This document shows positions 15,735 through 24,585 of a stretch of 32,471 nucleotides of DNA, in pieces. The notes below the pieces were generated by a model. It made no database searches and was not told the origin of the DNA. It worked only from the letters and a program-made list of their open reading frames with translations. Source of the DNA: Phycisphaerae bacterium (lineage in GTDB: Bacteria; Planctomycetota; Phycisphaerae; UBA1845; PWPN01). The first letter of the stretch is position 1. Each line of letters begins with the position of its first letter. The position numbers were made by a program, and so were the translations under genes. Location: NCBI GenBank assembly GCA_012729395.1, contig JAAYDF010000222.1:1-32471 (forward strand), in the 5' to 3' direction.

Positions 15735-17087
15735 ATGAACCGTACCGAGAATGGGCATTCGGTCAGCAGGCGCAGCGTGCTCGGTGGCGCATTGCTTGGG
15801 GCGGCGGGTATGGCCCTGCGCGATGTGCCGGTGCTCTGGGCTCTGCCCGCGGGCGCGGCGAAACCCGCGCCGGGTAAGCAGGCCCGGGCCCGGTCGGTGA
15901 TCCAAATCTGGATGTGGGGCGGACCGTCGCATCTCGACACCTTCGACCCCAAGCCCCAGGCCGGGTATGACTACTGCGGCCCACTCAACAAACCCATCGC
16001 TACCAACGTCGACGGCATCCGCATCTGCGAATCGCTCCCCCTCCTGGCCACCCACGCCGACAAATACGCGATCATTCGCAGCATGACCCACGGGAACAAC
16101 GGCCACGAGACGGCGTCCTACATCGTGCAGACCGGCCGGGTGCCCGATCGCCAGGTTTTCCCCACGGCGGGGGCGGTGGTCTCGATGTTCAAAGGCTACG
16201 ACCACGGTTACCAGGGCATTGTCCCGCCGTACATTGTGCTGACCGAGCCGCAGGGCCGATTCTCCGAAGCGGGTTTCCTAGGCCAGCGGTACAAACCGTT
16301 CGCCACCGGCGGTGACCCGAACCAGCAACGCTTCGTCGTCGAGGGCATTGTGGCCGCGGGCATCTCCGACGAACGCCAGCACCAGCGGCGCGAGCTGCTG
16401 CACAAACTCGACGCCCTGGGCCGGGCTATGCCCGCTCACCCTGAGTTCCAGGCCCTCGATCGCTGCGAGCAGAACGCCTACGACGTGATGTTCGGTGACG
16501 CCCGCAAGCTCTTCGATCTCTCCAGCGAGAGCGACGCGGTGCGCGAGCGCTACGGCCGCAATACGTTCGGGCAATCCTGCCTGGTGGCCCGCCGGCTGGT
16601 CGAGAACGGCGTGCCCTGGGTGACCATCAACTACAAAGGTTGGGACACCCACAAGCAGCACTTCGAGATCATGCGGCGAAAGCTGCCCGAGATGGACCGC
16701 GGCATGGCTGCGCTGCTCGGTGATCTCGCCGACCGCAGTCTGCTCGATACCACCATCGTCTGGTGGACCGGCGAGTTCGGCCGGACGCCCAAAGTGCAGT
16801 GGGAATCGCCCTGGAACGGCGGACGCGGGCATTACGGCCAGTGTTTCTGTACACTCTTAGCTGGCGGGGGATTCCAAGGCGGACGCGTCGTCGGGGCTTC
16901 CGACTCCAAGGGCGAGCAGGTGGCCGACCGCCCGGTCCGCCCGGAGGATGTGATCGGCACCATCTATCAACAACTGGGCATCGATCCGGAGGGCCCGTTG
17001 CCCAACTCGAGCGGTCTGGACGTGAGCGTGTTGCCGACGGCGGAGCAAGGGAGGCAGAGCGCCGGTCGGCTCAGAGAGATCATCTGA
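15735..17087 (+). CDS. Tat-exported DUF1501 (sulfatase-like fold) protein
   Basis: A 450-residue protein. The N-terminus has a twin-arginine signal (SRRSVLGGALLGAAGMAL), so it is probably exported folded. DUF1501 hallmarks are present: IQIWMWGGPSHLDTFDPKP near the mature start, IRSMTHGNNGHETASY, WVTINYKGWDTHKQHF, then WWTGEFGRTP and GRGHYGQCF. The family is related to the alkaline phosphatase/sulfatase superfamily, and the conserved Asp/His residues here could bind metal. Its substrate is unknown. ATG 15735 is chosen because GGGAG lies eight bases upstream. It follows the PSD1 gene at 13905, the standard planctomycete pair, and the two probably act together in the periplasm. Confidence 0.92.
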   Translation: MNRTENGHSVSRRSVLGGALLGAAGMALRDVPVLWALPAGAAKPAPGKQARARSVIQIWMWGGPSHLDTFDPKPQAGYDYCGPLNKPIATNVDGIRICESLPLLATHADKYAIIRSMTHGNNGHETASYIVQTGRVPDRQVFPTAGAVVSMFKGYDHGYQGIVPPYIVLTEPQGRFSEAGFLGQRYKPFATGGDPNQQRFVVEGIVAAGISDERQHQRRELLHKLDALGRAMPAHPEFQALDRCEQNAYDVMFGDARKLFDLSSESDAVRERYGRNTFGQSCLVARRLVENGVPWVTINYKGWDTHKQHFEIMRRKLPEMDRGMAALLGDLADRSLLDTTIVWWTGEFGRTPKVQWESPWNGGRGHYGQCFCTLLAGGGFQGGRVVGASDSKGEQVADRPVRPEDVIGTIYQQLGIDPEGPLPNSSGLDVSVLPTAEQGRQSAGRLREII

Positions 17088-17159
17088 TGCCGTAAAAGAG
17101 GCGAGCGCGGGGAGTTCAAGAGGGGTGCAGTCGGGCACTCGTTTCATTCCCGCGACAGA

Positions 17160-19625
17160 ATGGCGAAATCCCCAATGCCTGGTGATCAGTCAACAAACAA
17201 GCCCGAGTCGAGAACGCCCACCGCGCGCCACGCTCGCTTCCTCCGCATTCCAGCATGCCGACGCACTCTCCGGTGGTTTGCGGCGATCACCGTCGCGCTC
17301 CTGCTCGTTTCTCCGGCCGCGGGTCAAGCCAACCGTAGAGAGCCTTACATCGGTTACCTTTATCCCGCCGGCGGGCAGCAGGGGACGACCTTTCAGGTCC
17401 TCGTCGGCGGCCAGAACCTCCAGCGGGTCAGCGATGCTTACGTCTCCGGCAGCGGCGTTCACGCGACCGTGGTGCGAACCTATCGGCCGCCGGCCAACCT
17501 GGAGCCCGAACAACGCGAGCTGCTCCAGCAGCGCATGCGGGAGCTGTTCGCCGCACGGCTGAGCGAGTTGCCGCCCGAGGTCCGCCAGCGTGTCGAACGG
17601 GCTCGCGCCTTCGCGGGCCCCGATCGCGGCGCCCGACGCCCCCAAACGAAGCCGGCCGGGACCGACGAAGTCACTCTCCGAGAGCATCCCCTGCTTGCCG
17701 ATCTGGAGAGCCTGACCCTTCGCGGGCTGATCCACACCCGCGACGAACTCGCCCGCTACCGCACCAGACAACGCAGCGCCCAGATCGAGGAGTCGGTGCT
17801 CATCACCATTACCATCGACGCCAAGGCGGCGGCAGGCGATCGCGAAATCCGGCTCGGCACGCCCCAGAACCTGACCAACCCAATGCGTTTCCAGGTCGGC
17901 TCCCTGCGGGAAATCCGCGAGGATGAACCCAACGATCCGGGGCTGTACCCCTTCCTGCCGCCGGAGACGCCTCTCGAATCGCCCATCGTCATCAACGGAC
18001 GGATCAAGCCCGGCGACGTCGACCACCACCGCTTTCACGCTCGCCAGGGCCAGTCTCTGGTCATCGAGGCCCGTGCCCGCCACTTGGTCCCCTACGTCGC
18101 CGATGCCGTGCCCGGCTGGTTCCAAGCCACCCTGACCCTCTACGATCCGCAGGGCCGGCAAGTGGCCTTTGCCGACGACTACCGCTTCGATCCCGACCCG
18201 GTGCTCTGCTACGAGATCCCCGAGGACGGCGTTTACCAGGTGGAGATCCGCGACGCGATCTACCGGGGCCGCGAGGACTTCGTCTATCGCCTGACCATCA
18301 GCGAGCAGCCCTTCATCACGCAGCTATTCCCGCTCGGCGGCCGGGCGGGCACCCGCACCGTCGCGGAGATCGGTGGCTGGAATCTGGGCAGCGGTCAGCT
18401 ACCCCTGCTCACGCCCACGGGCATTCCCGGCCTGCGACAGGCCGCGCTCAAGCCACCGTCGCAGGCCTCCAACCAGGTCATCTACGCGGTGGACATGTTG
18501 CCGGAGTCCGACGAAGCCGAGCCGAACGACACCTACGAAACCGCCCAGCCGATCGACCTGCCGCGAATCATCAACGGCCGCATCCGCCCGGCCGGCGACG
18601 CCGACGTCTTCTCCTTCAAGGGTACGGCGGGTCAAACCGTCGTGGCCGAGGTCCATGCCCGGCGTCTGCATTCGCCGCTGGATGCGCTCGCGCAGTTGAT
18701 CGATCCTTCCGGGCGGGTGGTCGCATGGAACGACGACCACGAAGACCTCGCCTCGGGCTTGCTGACCCATCATGCGGACTCATACCTGAGGGTCCGCCTG
18801 GCCGAGAGCGGCACCTACGCGGTGCGCCTGGCCGATGCCACTCAGCAGGGCGGCGACGACTTAGCTTACCGTCTGCGCATCAGTGCTCCCCGTGCGGATT
18901 TTGCTCTGAGGGTCACCCCGTCGAGCATCGCCATCCCGGCCGGCTGGTCGGCACCCCTGTGCGTGTATGCCCTGCGCAAGGACGGTTTCGACGGGGCAAT
19001 CGACATTGTGCTGAAAGACGCACCCCGCGGGCTGACGCTCGGCGGCGGGAGGGTTCCTCGCGGACAGGATAAGGTATACTTGACGATCTCGGCGGCCCAA
19101 GGCCGGCGAGCCGATGGACCAGTGGCTTTGCAGCTCGAGGGCCAGGCCAGGGTCGGCGGGAACATCATGCGCCGCCCCGTCGTCCCGGCCGAGGATATGA
19201 TGCAGGCGTTTGCCTACCGGCATCTTGTGCCCTCGCAGGAGCTGCTGGCCCTGATCGTCGGCAACCGCCGGCCCGTTGCTGAGATAGTGGTGGACACCGA
19301 TCGACCGGTGCGACTGGTGCCGGGAGGTACTGCCGAGGTCCGCGTCAAGGCCTCTTCGCGTTCGCGGCCACGGGAGGTGCAGTTCGCCTTACGCGACCCG
19401 CCCGCCGGTGTGGCGCTGAAGGCCGTGCACGAGGGCTCCGATGGGGTTACGCTAACCCTCACGGCCAACAGCCAGGCTGCCGATGCGGGTGCGGGCGGCA
19501 ATCTGATCGTCGAAGCCTACACTCTGCCCGGCGGTGCACAAGCGGCAGGTCAGCCGGTGGACCCCAAACAACGGACAGTGCTGGGCATCTTGCCCGCCAT
19601 ACCGTTTGAAGTGGTGCGGCGTTGA
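17160..19625 (+). CDS. Exported protein with two PPC domains
   Basis: An 821-residue protein. After a basic N-terminal extension there is a signal-peptide-like helix (about 38-56, ending SPAAGQA). An IPT/TIG-like start follows (YIGYLYPAGGQQGTTFQVLV). Two bacterial pre-peptidase C-terminal (PPC) domains begin at about 253 (EDEPNDPG, then GRIKPGDVDHHRFHA) and about 453 (EAEPNDTYETAQPI, then GRIRPAGDADVFSF). The last 220 residues form more beta-rich repeats. No protease catalytic motif is visible, so it is not a peptidase by itself. Similar proteins sit beside DUF1501/PSD1 pairs in planctomycetes, as here 72 bases downstream of DUF1501. It is probably a periplasmic or surface binding protein. 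No clear ribosome-binding site precedes ATG 17160; an internal ATG at 17175 is possible. Confidence 0.82.
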   Translation: MAKSPMPGDQSTNKPESRTPTARHARFLRIPACRRTLRWFAAITVALLLVSPAAGQANRREPYIGYLYPAGGQQGTTFQVLVGGQNLQRVSDAYVSGSGVHATVVRTYRPPANLEPEQRELLQQRMRELFAARLSELPPEVRQRVERARAFAGPDRGARRPQTKPAGTDEVTLREHPLLADLESLTLRGLIHTRDELARYRTRQRSAQIEESVLITITIDAKAAAGDREIRLGTPQNLTNPMRFQVGSLREIREDEPNDPGLYPFLPPETPLESPIVINGRIKPGDVDHHRFHARQGQSLVIEARARHLVPYVADAVPGWFQATLTLYDPQGRQVAFADDYRFDPDPVLCYEIPEDGVYQVEIRDAIYRGREDFVYRLTISEQPFITQLFPLGGRAGTRTVAEIGGWNLGSGQLPLLTPTGIPGLRQAALKPPSQASNQVIYAVDMLPESDEAEPNDTYETAQPIDLPRIINGRIRPAGDADVFSFKGTAGQTVVAEVHARRLHSPLDALAQLIDPSGRVVAWNDDHEDLASGLLTHHADSYLRVRLAESGTYAVRLADATQQGGDDLAYRLRISAPRADFALRVTPSSIAIPAGWSAPLCVYALRKDGFDGAIDIVLKDAPRGLTLGGGRVPRGQDKVYLTISAAQGRRADGPVALQLEGQARVGGNIMRRPVVPAEDMMQAFAYRHLVPSQELLALIVGNRRPVAEIVVDTDRPVRLVPGGTAEVRVKASSRSRPREVQFALRDPPAGVALKAVHEGSDGVTLTLTANSQAADAGAGGNLIVEAYTLPGGAQAAGQPVDPKQRTVLGILPAIPFEVVRR

Positions 19626-19649
19626 TACCCTGTAACCTGAGGTAAGGGA

Positions 19650-20828
19650 ATGGACTACTGGAGCGAGGACGGAAAGGCGGGATCGCCCCGGGTGAGCGTC
19701 TCGCGCTTTCACGGGGAGGATGGCACCGACGAGTATCACCTGATCGTTGTGCCTCGCCTAGCTGGCAGCATCGAATCCCAACTGGCCGACATCGAGCACG
19801 CGTACCGTGCGGCGATCGCGTCAGCCGGGCTGAGTATGAGCACCGCCGTGCTGAGGCGGTTCTTCTGCAGTGACCCGCACAACCAGACCGACGCCCTCAA
19901 CGCATGCTCGATCTCGCGACCTCACCAGGCCGACAACCCCTGCGCGGTGTCCTGGGTGGGTCAGATCCCGGCCGCACCGGCCAAGGTGGCCCTGTGGGCC
20001 TACCACCTCAGCGACCCCCGAGGTGAGTTGAACAAGCGGCAATCGGGTCACACCCTGACCCTCGTGCGCGGCGACCTCGCTCACCACTGGACAACACGCC
20101 TGACCTGCCCCGGCCACAGCGGCTGTCGCGACCAGACCCGCGGCATCTTCGACGCCTACGACCGCTTTCTGACCGAGGGCGGTATGCGGCTCGCCGATCA
20201 CGTCGTACGTACCTGGCTCTTTGTCAGAGACATCGACGCCGATTATGCCGACTTGGTCGTGATGCGGCGCGAGTTCTTCGCCGCCCGCGGCCTGACGCCG
20301 CAGACGCACTTCATCGCCAGCTCGGGCATTCAGGGCGCCGACGCGGATATCGCCGCCCGCGTGACCCTCGACGCCTACGCCGTCGGAAACCTCCATGAGC
20401 AGCAAATTTACTTCCTGGCCGCGCCCGAGCACCTCAGCCCGACGCACGTTTACGGCGTGACTTTCGAGCGCGCTACGTCCGTCGCCTACCACGACCGAGA
20501 ACACATCTTTATATCCGGCACCGCCAGCATCGACCACCGCGGCAACATCCTGCATCACGGCGACGTGGGCCGTCAACTCGAACGCACACTGGACAACGTC
20601 GAAGCGCTGCTTCAGCAGGCAGGTGCCGCTTTCCGCGACATGGGCCATTTCATCGTCTATGTCCGCGATCCCGCCGACCACGCCGTCGTCGATCACCGGA
20701 TGCGCGAGCGGTTCGGCTCCGCACCCATCGTGGTGATCACCGCGCCCGTTTGCCGCCCAGGCTGGCTTGTCGAGGTCGAGGGTATGGCCGTTCTCCCCGC
20801 GTCCCACTCTGATTGCCCGGCGTTCTGA
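19650..20828 (+). CDS. RidA/YjgF-family protein, two-domain type
   Basis: A 392-residue cytoplasmic protein. The C-terminal third is a RidA/YjgF fold: HIFISGTASID, then LERTLDNVEALLQQAGA, HFIVYVRDPAD and ITAPVCRPGWLVEVEGMAV. The Arg before PGWLVEVE lies near the position of the RidA catalytic Arg. The N-terminal half (TWLFVRDIDADYADL followed by a TPQTHFIASSGIQG stretch) is a second, diverged copy of the fold. This layout resembles chorismatases (FkbO/Hyg5 type) as well as uncharacterised Rid proteins. It could therefore be an imine/enamine deaminase or act on an aromatic substrate; I cannot decide between them. AAGGGA lies just before ATG 19650. It follows the PPC gene by 24 bases and may be co-transcribed with it. 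Confidence 0.7.
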   Translation: MDYWSEDGKAGSPRVSVSRFHGEDGTDEYHLIVVPRLAGSIESQLADIEHAYRAAIASAGLSMSTAVLRRFFCSDPHNQTDALNACSISRPHQADNPCAVSWVGQIPAAPAKVALWAYHLSDPRGELNKRQSGHTLTLVRGDLAHHWTTRLTCPGHSGCRDQTRGIFDAYDRFLTEGGMRLADHVVRTWLFVRDIDADYADLVVMRREFFAARGLTPQTHFIASSGIQGADADIAARVTLDAYAVGNLHEQQIYFLAAPEHLSPTHVYGVTFERATSVAYHDREHIFISGTASIDHRGNILHHGDVGRQLERTLDNVEALLQQAGAAFRDMGHFIVYVRDPADHAVVDHRMRERFGSAPIVVITAPVCRPGWLVEVEGMAVLPASHSDCPAF

Positions 20829-20905
20829 CGCCCTGTTCAAGAGGCGAGACGCAAGGCCATCGCGACGACAGCCTTGCTCCCTGGCGAGGCGTCCGTTTCG
20901 CTCCC

Positions 20906-20933
20906 TTGTCATGGCTAGATTTTCTGCTATGCT
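20906..20933 (+). promoter_or_regulatory. Candidate sigma-70 promoter for the porin/acs genes
   Basis: TTGTCA at 20906-20911 and TATGCT at 20928-20933 are 16 bases apart. The -10 box is preceded by TG one base away (TGCTATGCT, extended -10). Transcription would start near 20940, leaving a leader of about 165 bases before the OprB start. This is a sequence match only. Confidence 0.5.
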
Positions 20934-21024
20934 GTCTGACTCGGAAAGCAGTTCGACGGGCCGGCGACGACAGGTGTCCGACGGCTTACAGCATCGATCC
21001 GGGCAGCCTCGTCACTAAAAATCA

Positions 21025-21063
21025 GGGGAAGAGACCTTCTCCCGCTCCGTAGGCGGTGCGGAG
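21025..21063 (+). promoter_or_regulatory. Two adjacent hairpins in the porin leader
   Basis: GGGGAAG (21025-21031) pairs with CTTCTCC (21036-21042) around an AGAC tetraloop, with one G-U pair. Two bases later CTCCG (21045-21049) pairs with CGGAG (21059-21063) around a nine-base loop. They lie in the predicted leader of the OprB gene. I do not recognise a known riboswitch. They could act in RNA stability or control. Confidence 0.4.
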
Positions 21064-21104
21064 AGTCCCTTGTCGGCCGGGCATGGTATGGCAGGGTCTC
21101 GAAA

Positions 21105-22448
21105 ATGCAACTCTTGTTGGGCCATCAAGTTGTGTGGATTACAGCCCTGGTTTTGGGCTTGGTAGGCCATGGGCTGGCGTCTGACTCGGCCACGCAGCCG
21201 GCCGAGGAACCCGCTGCGACGACGCAGCCCGCCGCTCCGCCCCGTGATCAGCCCTTCGGGTTGTCCGCCAAAACACTCAGCGGCGACTGGTTTGGGCTCG
21301 GGCCGCAGATGCGCGACTTGGGTATTGGGGCGAGCTTCTTCTGGAACAGCCACTTCATGTCGAACCTGGCTGGCGGTAACAACACCGGCGGCCCCAAACA
21401 CAGCGCCACCTACGATGCCATTATCTCCTTCGACTTGGGCAAGATGGGCCTCATCCCCGACGCCGACGTACTGGTTCACGCCCGCCAGCAGTGGGGTCGA
21501 AGTATCAATCCCTGGATCGGCCCACCGACCAAGGCTACGCGAACACACTCCAGTGCCCAACAGGTCAACGACGACGCCGACTACGACCTGACCCTCTACG
21601 TCGATCAGCTCTGGTATCGCCAGCATTTCCTCGACCGCAAAATCGCTTTGCAGGTCGGGTATCTCGACTACCAGACCATCGTGGACAAAAACGTCTTCGC
21701 CAACAGCGAAGACCGCCAGTTCATGAACGAAGCCCTGGACAATAACCCGCTTTTCCCGACGGCATCCGCGACCGGGTTGGGGGCCGCGTTGTACGTCAAA
21801 CCTTGCGATTGGTACGAGCTGATCGTTGGTACGCTCGACGCCGAGCGTTTGCCACTCTACAAGCCCGGCTTCTCGACCACCTTTCACGACCACGCCTACT
21901 TCCTCGCGTGGATCGAGAATATCTTCAAGGTTCAGATCCCCTCACCGCGGGGCCCACTGGCGGGCAATTACCGCGTCGGTACCAGCTACGACCCGCTGCC
22001 TCGGGTTCGTTTCGGCGATCCCGGCATGCCCACCGATCGCGACGGGGACAACTGGACCTTCTACATGAGCCATGACCAGATGCTCTATCGGGAGAACGAC
22101 AAGGATTCGCAAGGCTTGGGCATGTTCTTTCGCTATGCCTATAGTCCCAGCGCGATGTATCGTTACAAGCAGTTCTGGTCGATGGGCCCGGTCTACACCG
22201 GGTTGATCCCGACGCGCGACCGCGACGTTCTGGGGTTTGGTTTTGCGCAGTTGGCGGATTCCGGCGCTTACCGCCGCTGGCGAGATTCGAACTCCGGTAA
22301 CGAGACGATTTACGAACTGTACTATGCCGCAGAGGTCACTCCCTGGCTTGTGGTCACCCCGGATATTCAATACATCGACAATCCGGGCGGTAACGACTCG
22401 ATCAGTCATGCCATCGCCGGCGGAGTGAAGATACGCGTTACTTTCTGA
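21105..22448 (+). CDS. OprB-family carbohydrate-selective porin
   Basis: A 447-residue outer-membrane beta-barrel protein. Residues 1-25 form a signal peptide and an Ala/Pro/Thr-rich linker follows (about 26-50). The barrel starts at LSGDWFGLGPQMRDLGIGAS, the typical OprB opening. Later features are YLDYQTIVDKNVFANSEDRQFMNE (in two strands), LYVKPCDWYELIVG and a closing segment ending in Phe (GVKIRVTF), the signal recognised by the BAM machinery. OprB porins let sugars and other small molecules through the outer membrane. Here it lies 45 bases upstream of acetyl-CoA synthetase and close to an organic-acid transporter. The actual substrate may thus be a small carboxylate rather than a sugar (inference). 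AGGG at 21093 precedes the start by eight bases. Confidence 0.87.
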   Translation: MQLLLGHQVVWITALVLGLVGHGLASDSATQPAEEPAATTQPAAPPRDQPFGLSAKTLSGDWFGLGPQMRDLGIGASFFWNSHFMSNLAGGNNTGGPKHSATYDAIISFDLGKMGLIPDADVLVHARQQWGRSINPWIGPPTKATRTHSSAQQVNDDADYDLTLYVDQLWYRQHFLDRKIALQVGYLDYQTIVDKNVFANSEDRQFMNEALDNNPLFPTASATGLGAALYVKPCDWYELIVGTLDAERLPLYKPGFSTTFHDHAYFLAWIENIFKVQIPSPRGPLAGNYRVGTSYDPLPRVRFGDPGMPTDRDGDNWTFYMSHDQMLYRENDKDSQGLGMFFRYAYSPSAMYRYKQFWSMGPVYTGLIPTRDRDVLGFGFAQLADSGAYRRWRDSNSGNETIYELYYAAEVTPWLVVTPDIQYIDNPGGNDSISHAIAGGVKIRVTF

Positions 22449-22459
22449 TTCACGTGGGG

Positions 22460-22485
22460 TTGCCGGCTCGGGACCCGGCAAGGAG
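22460..22485 (+). promoter_or_regulatory. Hairpin touching the acs ribosome-binding site
   Basis: TTGCCGG (22460-22466) pairs with CCGGCAA (22475-22481) around an eight-base loop. The 3' arm overlaps the first bases of AAGGAG (22480-22485), the ribosome-binding site of acetyl-CoA synthetase. It might dampen translation or act as a processing site between porin and acs. There is no T-run, so it is not a classical terminator. Confidence 0.45.
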
Positions 22486-22493
22486 TACAAAGC

Positions 22494-24479
22494 ATGTGTG
22501 CAGTCGAGACGGTTAGCGCCGCAGGGCGTGTGTTTGAGCCATCACCCGATGTCGCCGCCAAGGCGCATGTCAAGTCGATGGATCAGTATCGCCAGATGTA
22601 CGAACGGTCCATCAAGGATCCCGAGGGATTCTGGGGCGAAGTGGCCGAGGGCTTCCATTGGCACAAGAAGTGGAGCAAAGTCCGCGATTACGACTTCAAG
22701 GGCGACATCTCGATCAAGTGGTTCATCGACGGGAAGACCAACATCACCTACAACTGCCTGGACCGTCACCTCGACAAACGCGGCGACCAGGTGGCGATCA
22801 TCTGGGAAGGCAATTCTCCCGGCGAGGATGCCAAGCTGACCTATCGCCAGTTGCACGAGCAGGTCTGCAAGTTCGCCAACGTGCTCAAGGCCAAAGGGGT
22901 CAAGAAGGGGGATCGCGTCTCGATTTACATGCCCATGGTCAAGGAGCTGGCCATCGCCATGCTCGCCTGTGCCCGCGTTGGGGCCATCCATTCGATCGTG
23001 TTCGGCGGGTTCAGCGCCGAATCGCTGGCCGACCGTATTGTGGACTCGACCTGCAAGGTGGTGGTCACCACCGACGGCGTATACCGCGGGAGCAAAGCGG
23101 TCACCCTCAAGGCCAACGCCGACGAGGCGATGGTCCTGGCCGGCAAACAGGGCTGCGAAGTCACCACCTGCATCGTCTATGAGCGCGTCGGGCAGGACAA
23201 GCTGCCCGTCAACATGCAAAGCGGTCGCGACCATTGGTGGCACCACCTGATGAAGGACGCCTCGCCGGTCTGCGAGCCGGAATGGATGGACGCCGAGGAT
23301 CCACTGTTCATCCTCTACACCTCCGGTTCGACGGGCAAGCCCAAGGGTGTTCTGCACACCATCGGCGGGTACATGGTGTTCGCGGCTACCACCCACAGGT
23401 ATATCTTCGATTATCAAGACGGTGACGTCTACTGGTGCACCGCTGACATCGGCTGGGTGACCGGGCATACCTACATCGTCTATGGCCCACTGTGCAACGG
23501 GGCGATCAGTATCATGTTCGAGGGCATCCCGACCTATCCCGACGCGGGCCGCTTCTGGGACGTGGTCGATAAGTACAAGGTCACTCAGTTCTACACCGCC
23601 CCGACGGCCATCCGGGCGCTGATGCGCGAGGGCGAGTCGCACGTCGACAAGCGGAGCCTGGCCAGCTTGCGGCTGCTGGGCACCGTGGGCGAGCCGATCA
23701 ACCCCGAGGCCTGGGTATGGTACCACAAGCACGTCGGGCACGAACGCTGCCCAATCGTGGATACCTGGTGGCAGACGGAGACCGGCGGCATCCTGATCAC
23801 GCCTTTGCCGGGTTGCACGCCCACCAAGCCGGGCTCGGCGACCTTACCGTTCTTCGGCTGCAAACCGATTCTTCTCACGCCCGAGGGCAAGCGTATCGAC
23901 GGGCCGGGCGCCGGCGTGCTGTGTATCGAGGAGCCCTGGCCGGGCATGATGCGGACCGTTTATGGCCAACATCAGCGGTTCAAGGAGACTTACTTCAGCA
24001 GCTATCCGGGCTTGTACTTCACCGGCGATGGGGCCCGTCGCGACGAGGACGGCTACTACTGGATCACCGGACGCGTGGACGACGTGATCAACGTGTCCGG
24101 TCACCGGATCGGGACGGCGGAGGTCGAGAGCGCCCTGGTGTCGCACCCGGCCGTGGCCGAGGCCGCCGTCGTCGGATTCCCCCACCAGATCAAGGGCCAA
24201 GGCATCTACGCCTATGTCACCCTCAAGGTGGGACACGAGTACACGGATGAGCTCAAGAAGGGTTTGCTGGTTCATGTTCGAAAGGTGATCGGCCCGATCG
24301 CCACTCCGGATGTGATTCACTGGGCGCCGGGCCTGCCCAAGACCCGTTCCGGCAAAATCATGCGGCGCATCCTGCGCAAGATCGCCGAGGGCGAGTCCGA
24401 CAAGATCGGCGACACCACGACCCTGGCTGATCCGTCTGTGGTCGCGAATCTCGTCGATTCCTACACACCCGTCAAATGA
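22494..24479 (+). CDS. acs: Acetyl-CoA synthetase (AMP-forming)
   Basis: A 661-residue enzyme, the normal length for Acs. It makes acetyl-CoA from acetate, ATP and CoA in the cytoplasm, by way of acetyl-AMP. The N-terminal acetyl-CoA synthetase domain carries [17 protein letters not shown]. The P-loop is [11 protein letters not shown] (about 275-285). The acetate-pocket and adenylate segment is [10 protein letters not shown], followed by [20 protein letters not shown]. The conserved catalytic lysine is K621 in TRSGKIMRR, which in many species is switched off by acetylation. AAGGAG lies eight bases before the start. It follows a porin and precedes an OFA transporter, consistent with uptake and activation of acetate or a similar short acid. 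Confidence 0.97.
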   Translation: MCAVETVSAAGRVFEPSPDVAAKAHVKSMDQYRQMYERSIKDPEGFWGEVAEGFHWHKKWSKVRDYDFKGDISIKWFIDGKTNITYNCLDRHLDKRGDQVAIIWEGNSPGEDAKLTYRQLHEQVCKFANVLKAKGVKKGDRVSIYMPMVKELAIAMLACARVGAIHSIVFGGFSAESLADRIVDSTCKVVVTTDGVYRGSKAVTLKANADEAMVLAGKQGCEVTTCIVYERVGQDKLPVNMQSGRDHWWHHLMKDASPVCEPEWMDAEDPLFILYTSGSTGKPKGVLHTIGGYMVFAATTHRYIFDYQDGDVYWCTADIGWVTGHTYIVYGPLCNGAISIMFEGIPTYPDAGRFWDVVDKYKVTQFYTAPTAIRALMREGESHVDKRSLASLRLLGTVGEPINPEAWVWYHKHVGHERCPIVDTWWQTETGGILITPLPGCTPTKPGSATLPFFGCKPILLTPEGKRIDGPGAGVLCIEEPWPGMMRTVYGQHQRFKETYFSSYPGLYFTGDGARRDEDGYYWITGRVDDVINVSGHRIGTAEVESALVSHPAVAEAAVVGFPHQIKGQGIYAYVTLKVGHEYTDELKKGLLVHVRKVIGPIATPDVIHWAPGLPKTRSGKIMRRILRKIAEGESDKIGDTTTLADPSVVANLVDSYTPVK

Positions 24480-24500
24480 ATACATGACTCGACACGCCGC

Positions 24501-24523
24501 CGGGGAGGGGACTTCCCTCCCCG
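24501..24523 (+). terminator. Strong hairpin between acs and the transporter gene
   Basis: CGGGGAGGG (24501-24509) pairs perfectly over nine bases with CCCTCCCCG (24515-24523) around a GACTT loop. Only a short T-rich stretch (GTTCTTCC) follows. It could terminate part of the acs transcripts or protect the acs 3' end, leaving lower expression of the transporter gene downstream. Confidence 0.55.
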
Positions 24524-24585
24524 CAGCGTTCTTCCATCATCGCGTCGGTCTTGCCTTTTCGGAATCTCTTCAGAGGGGCTGACCT

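Noticed and set aside
22542-23741. 399-residue open frame on the minus strand
   Set aside because: It is antisense to acetyl-CoA synthetase and has no recognisable family.
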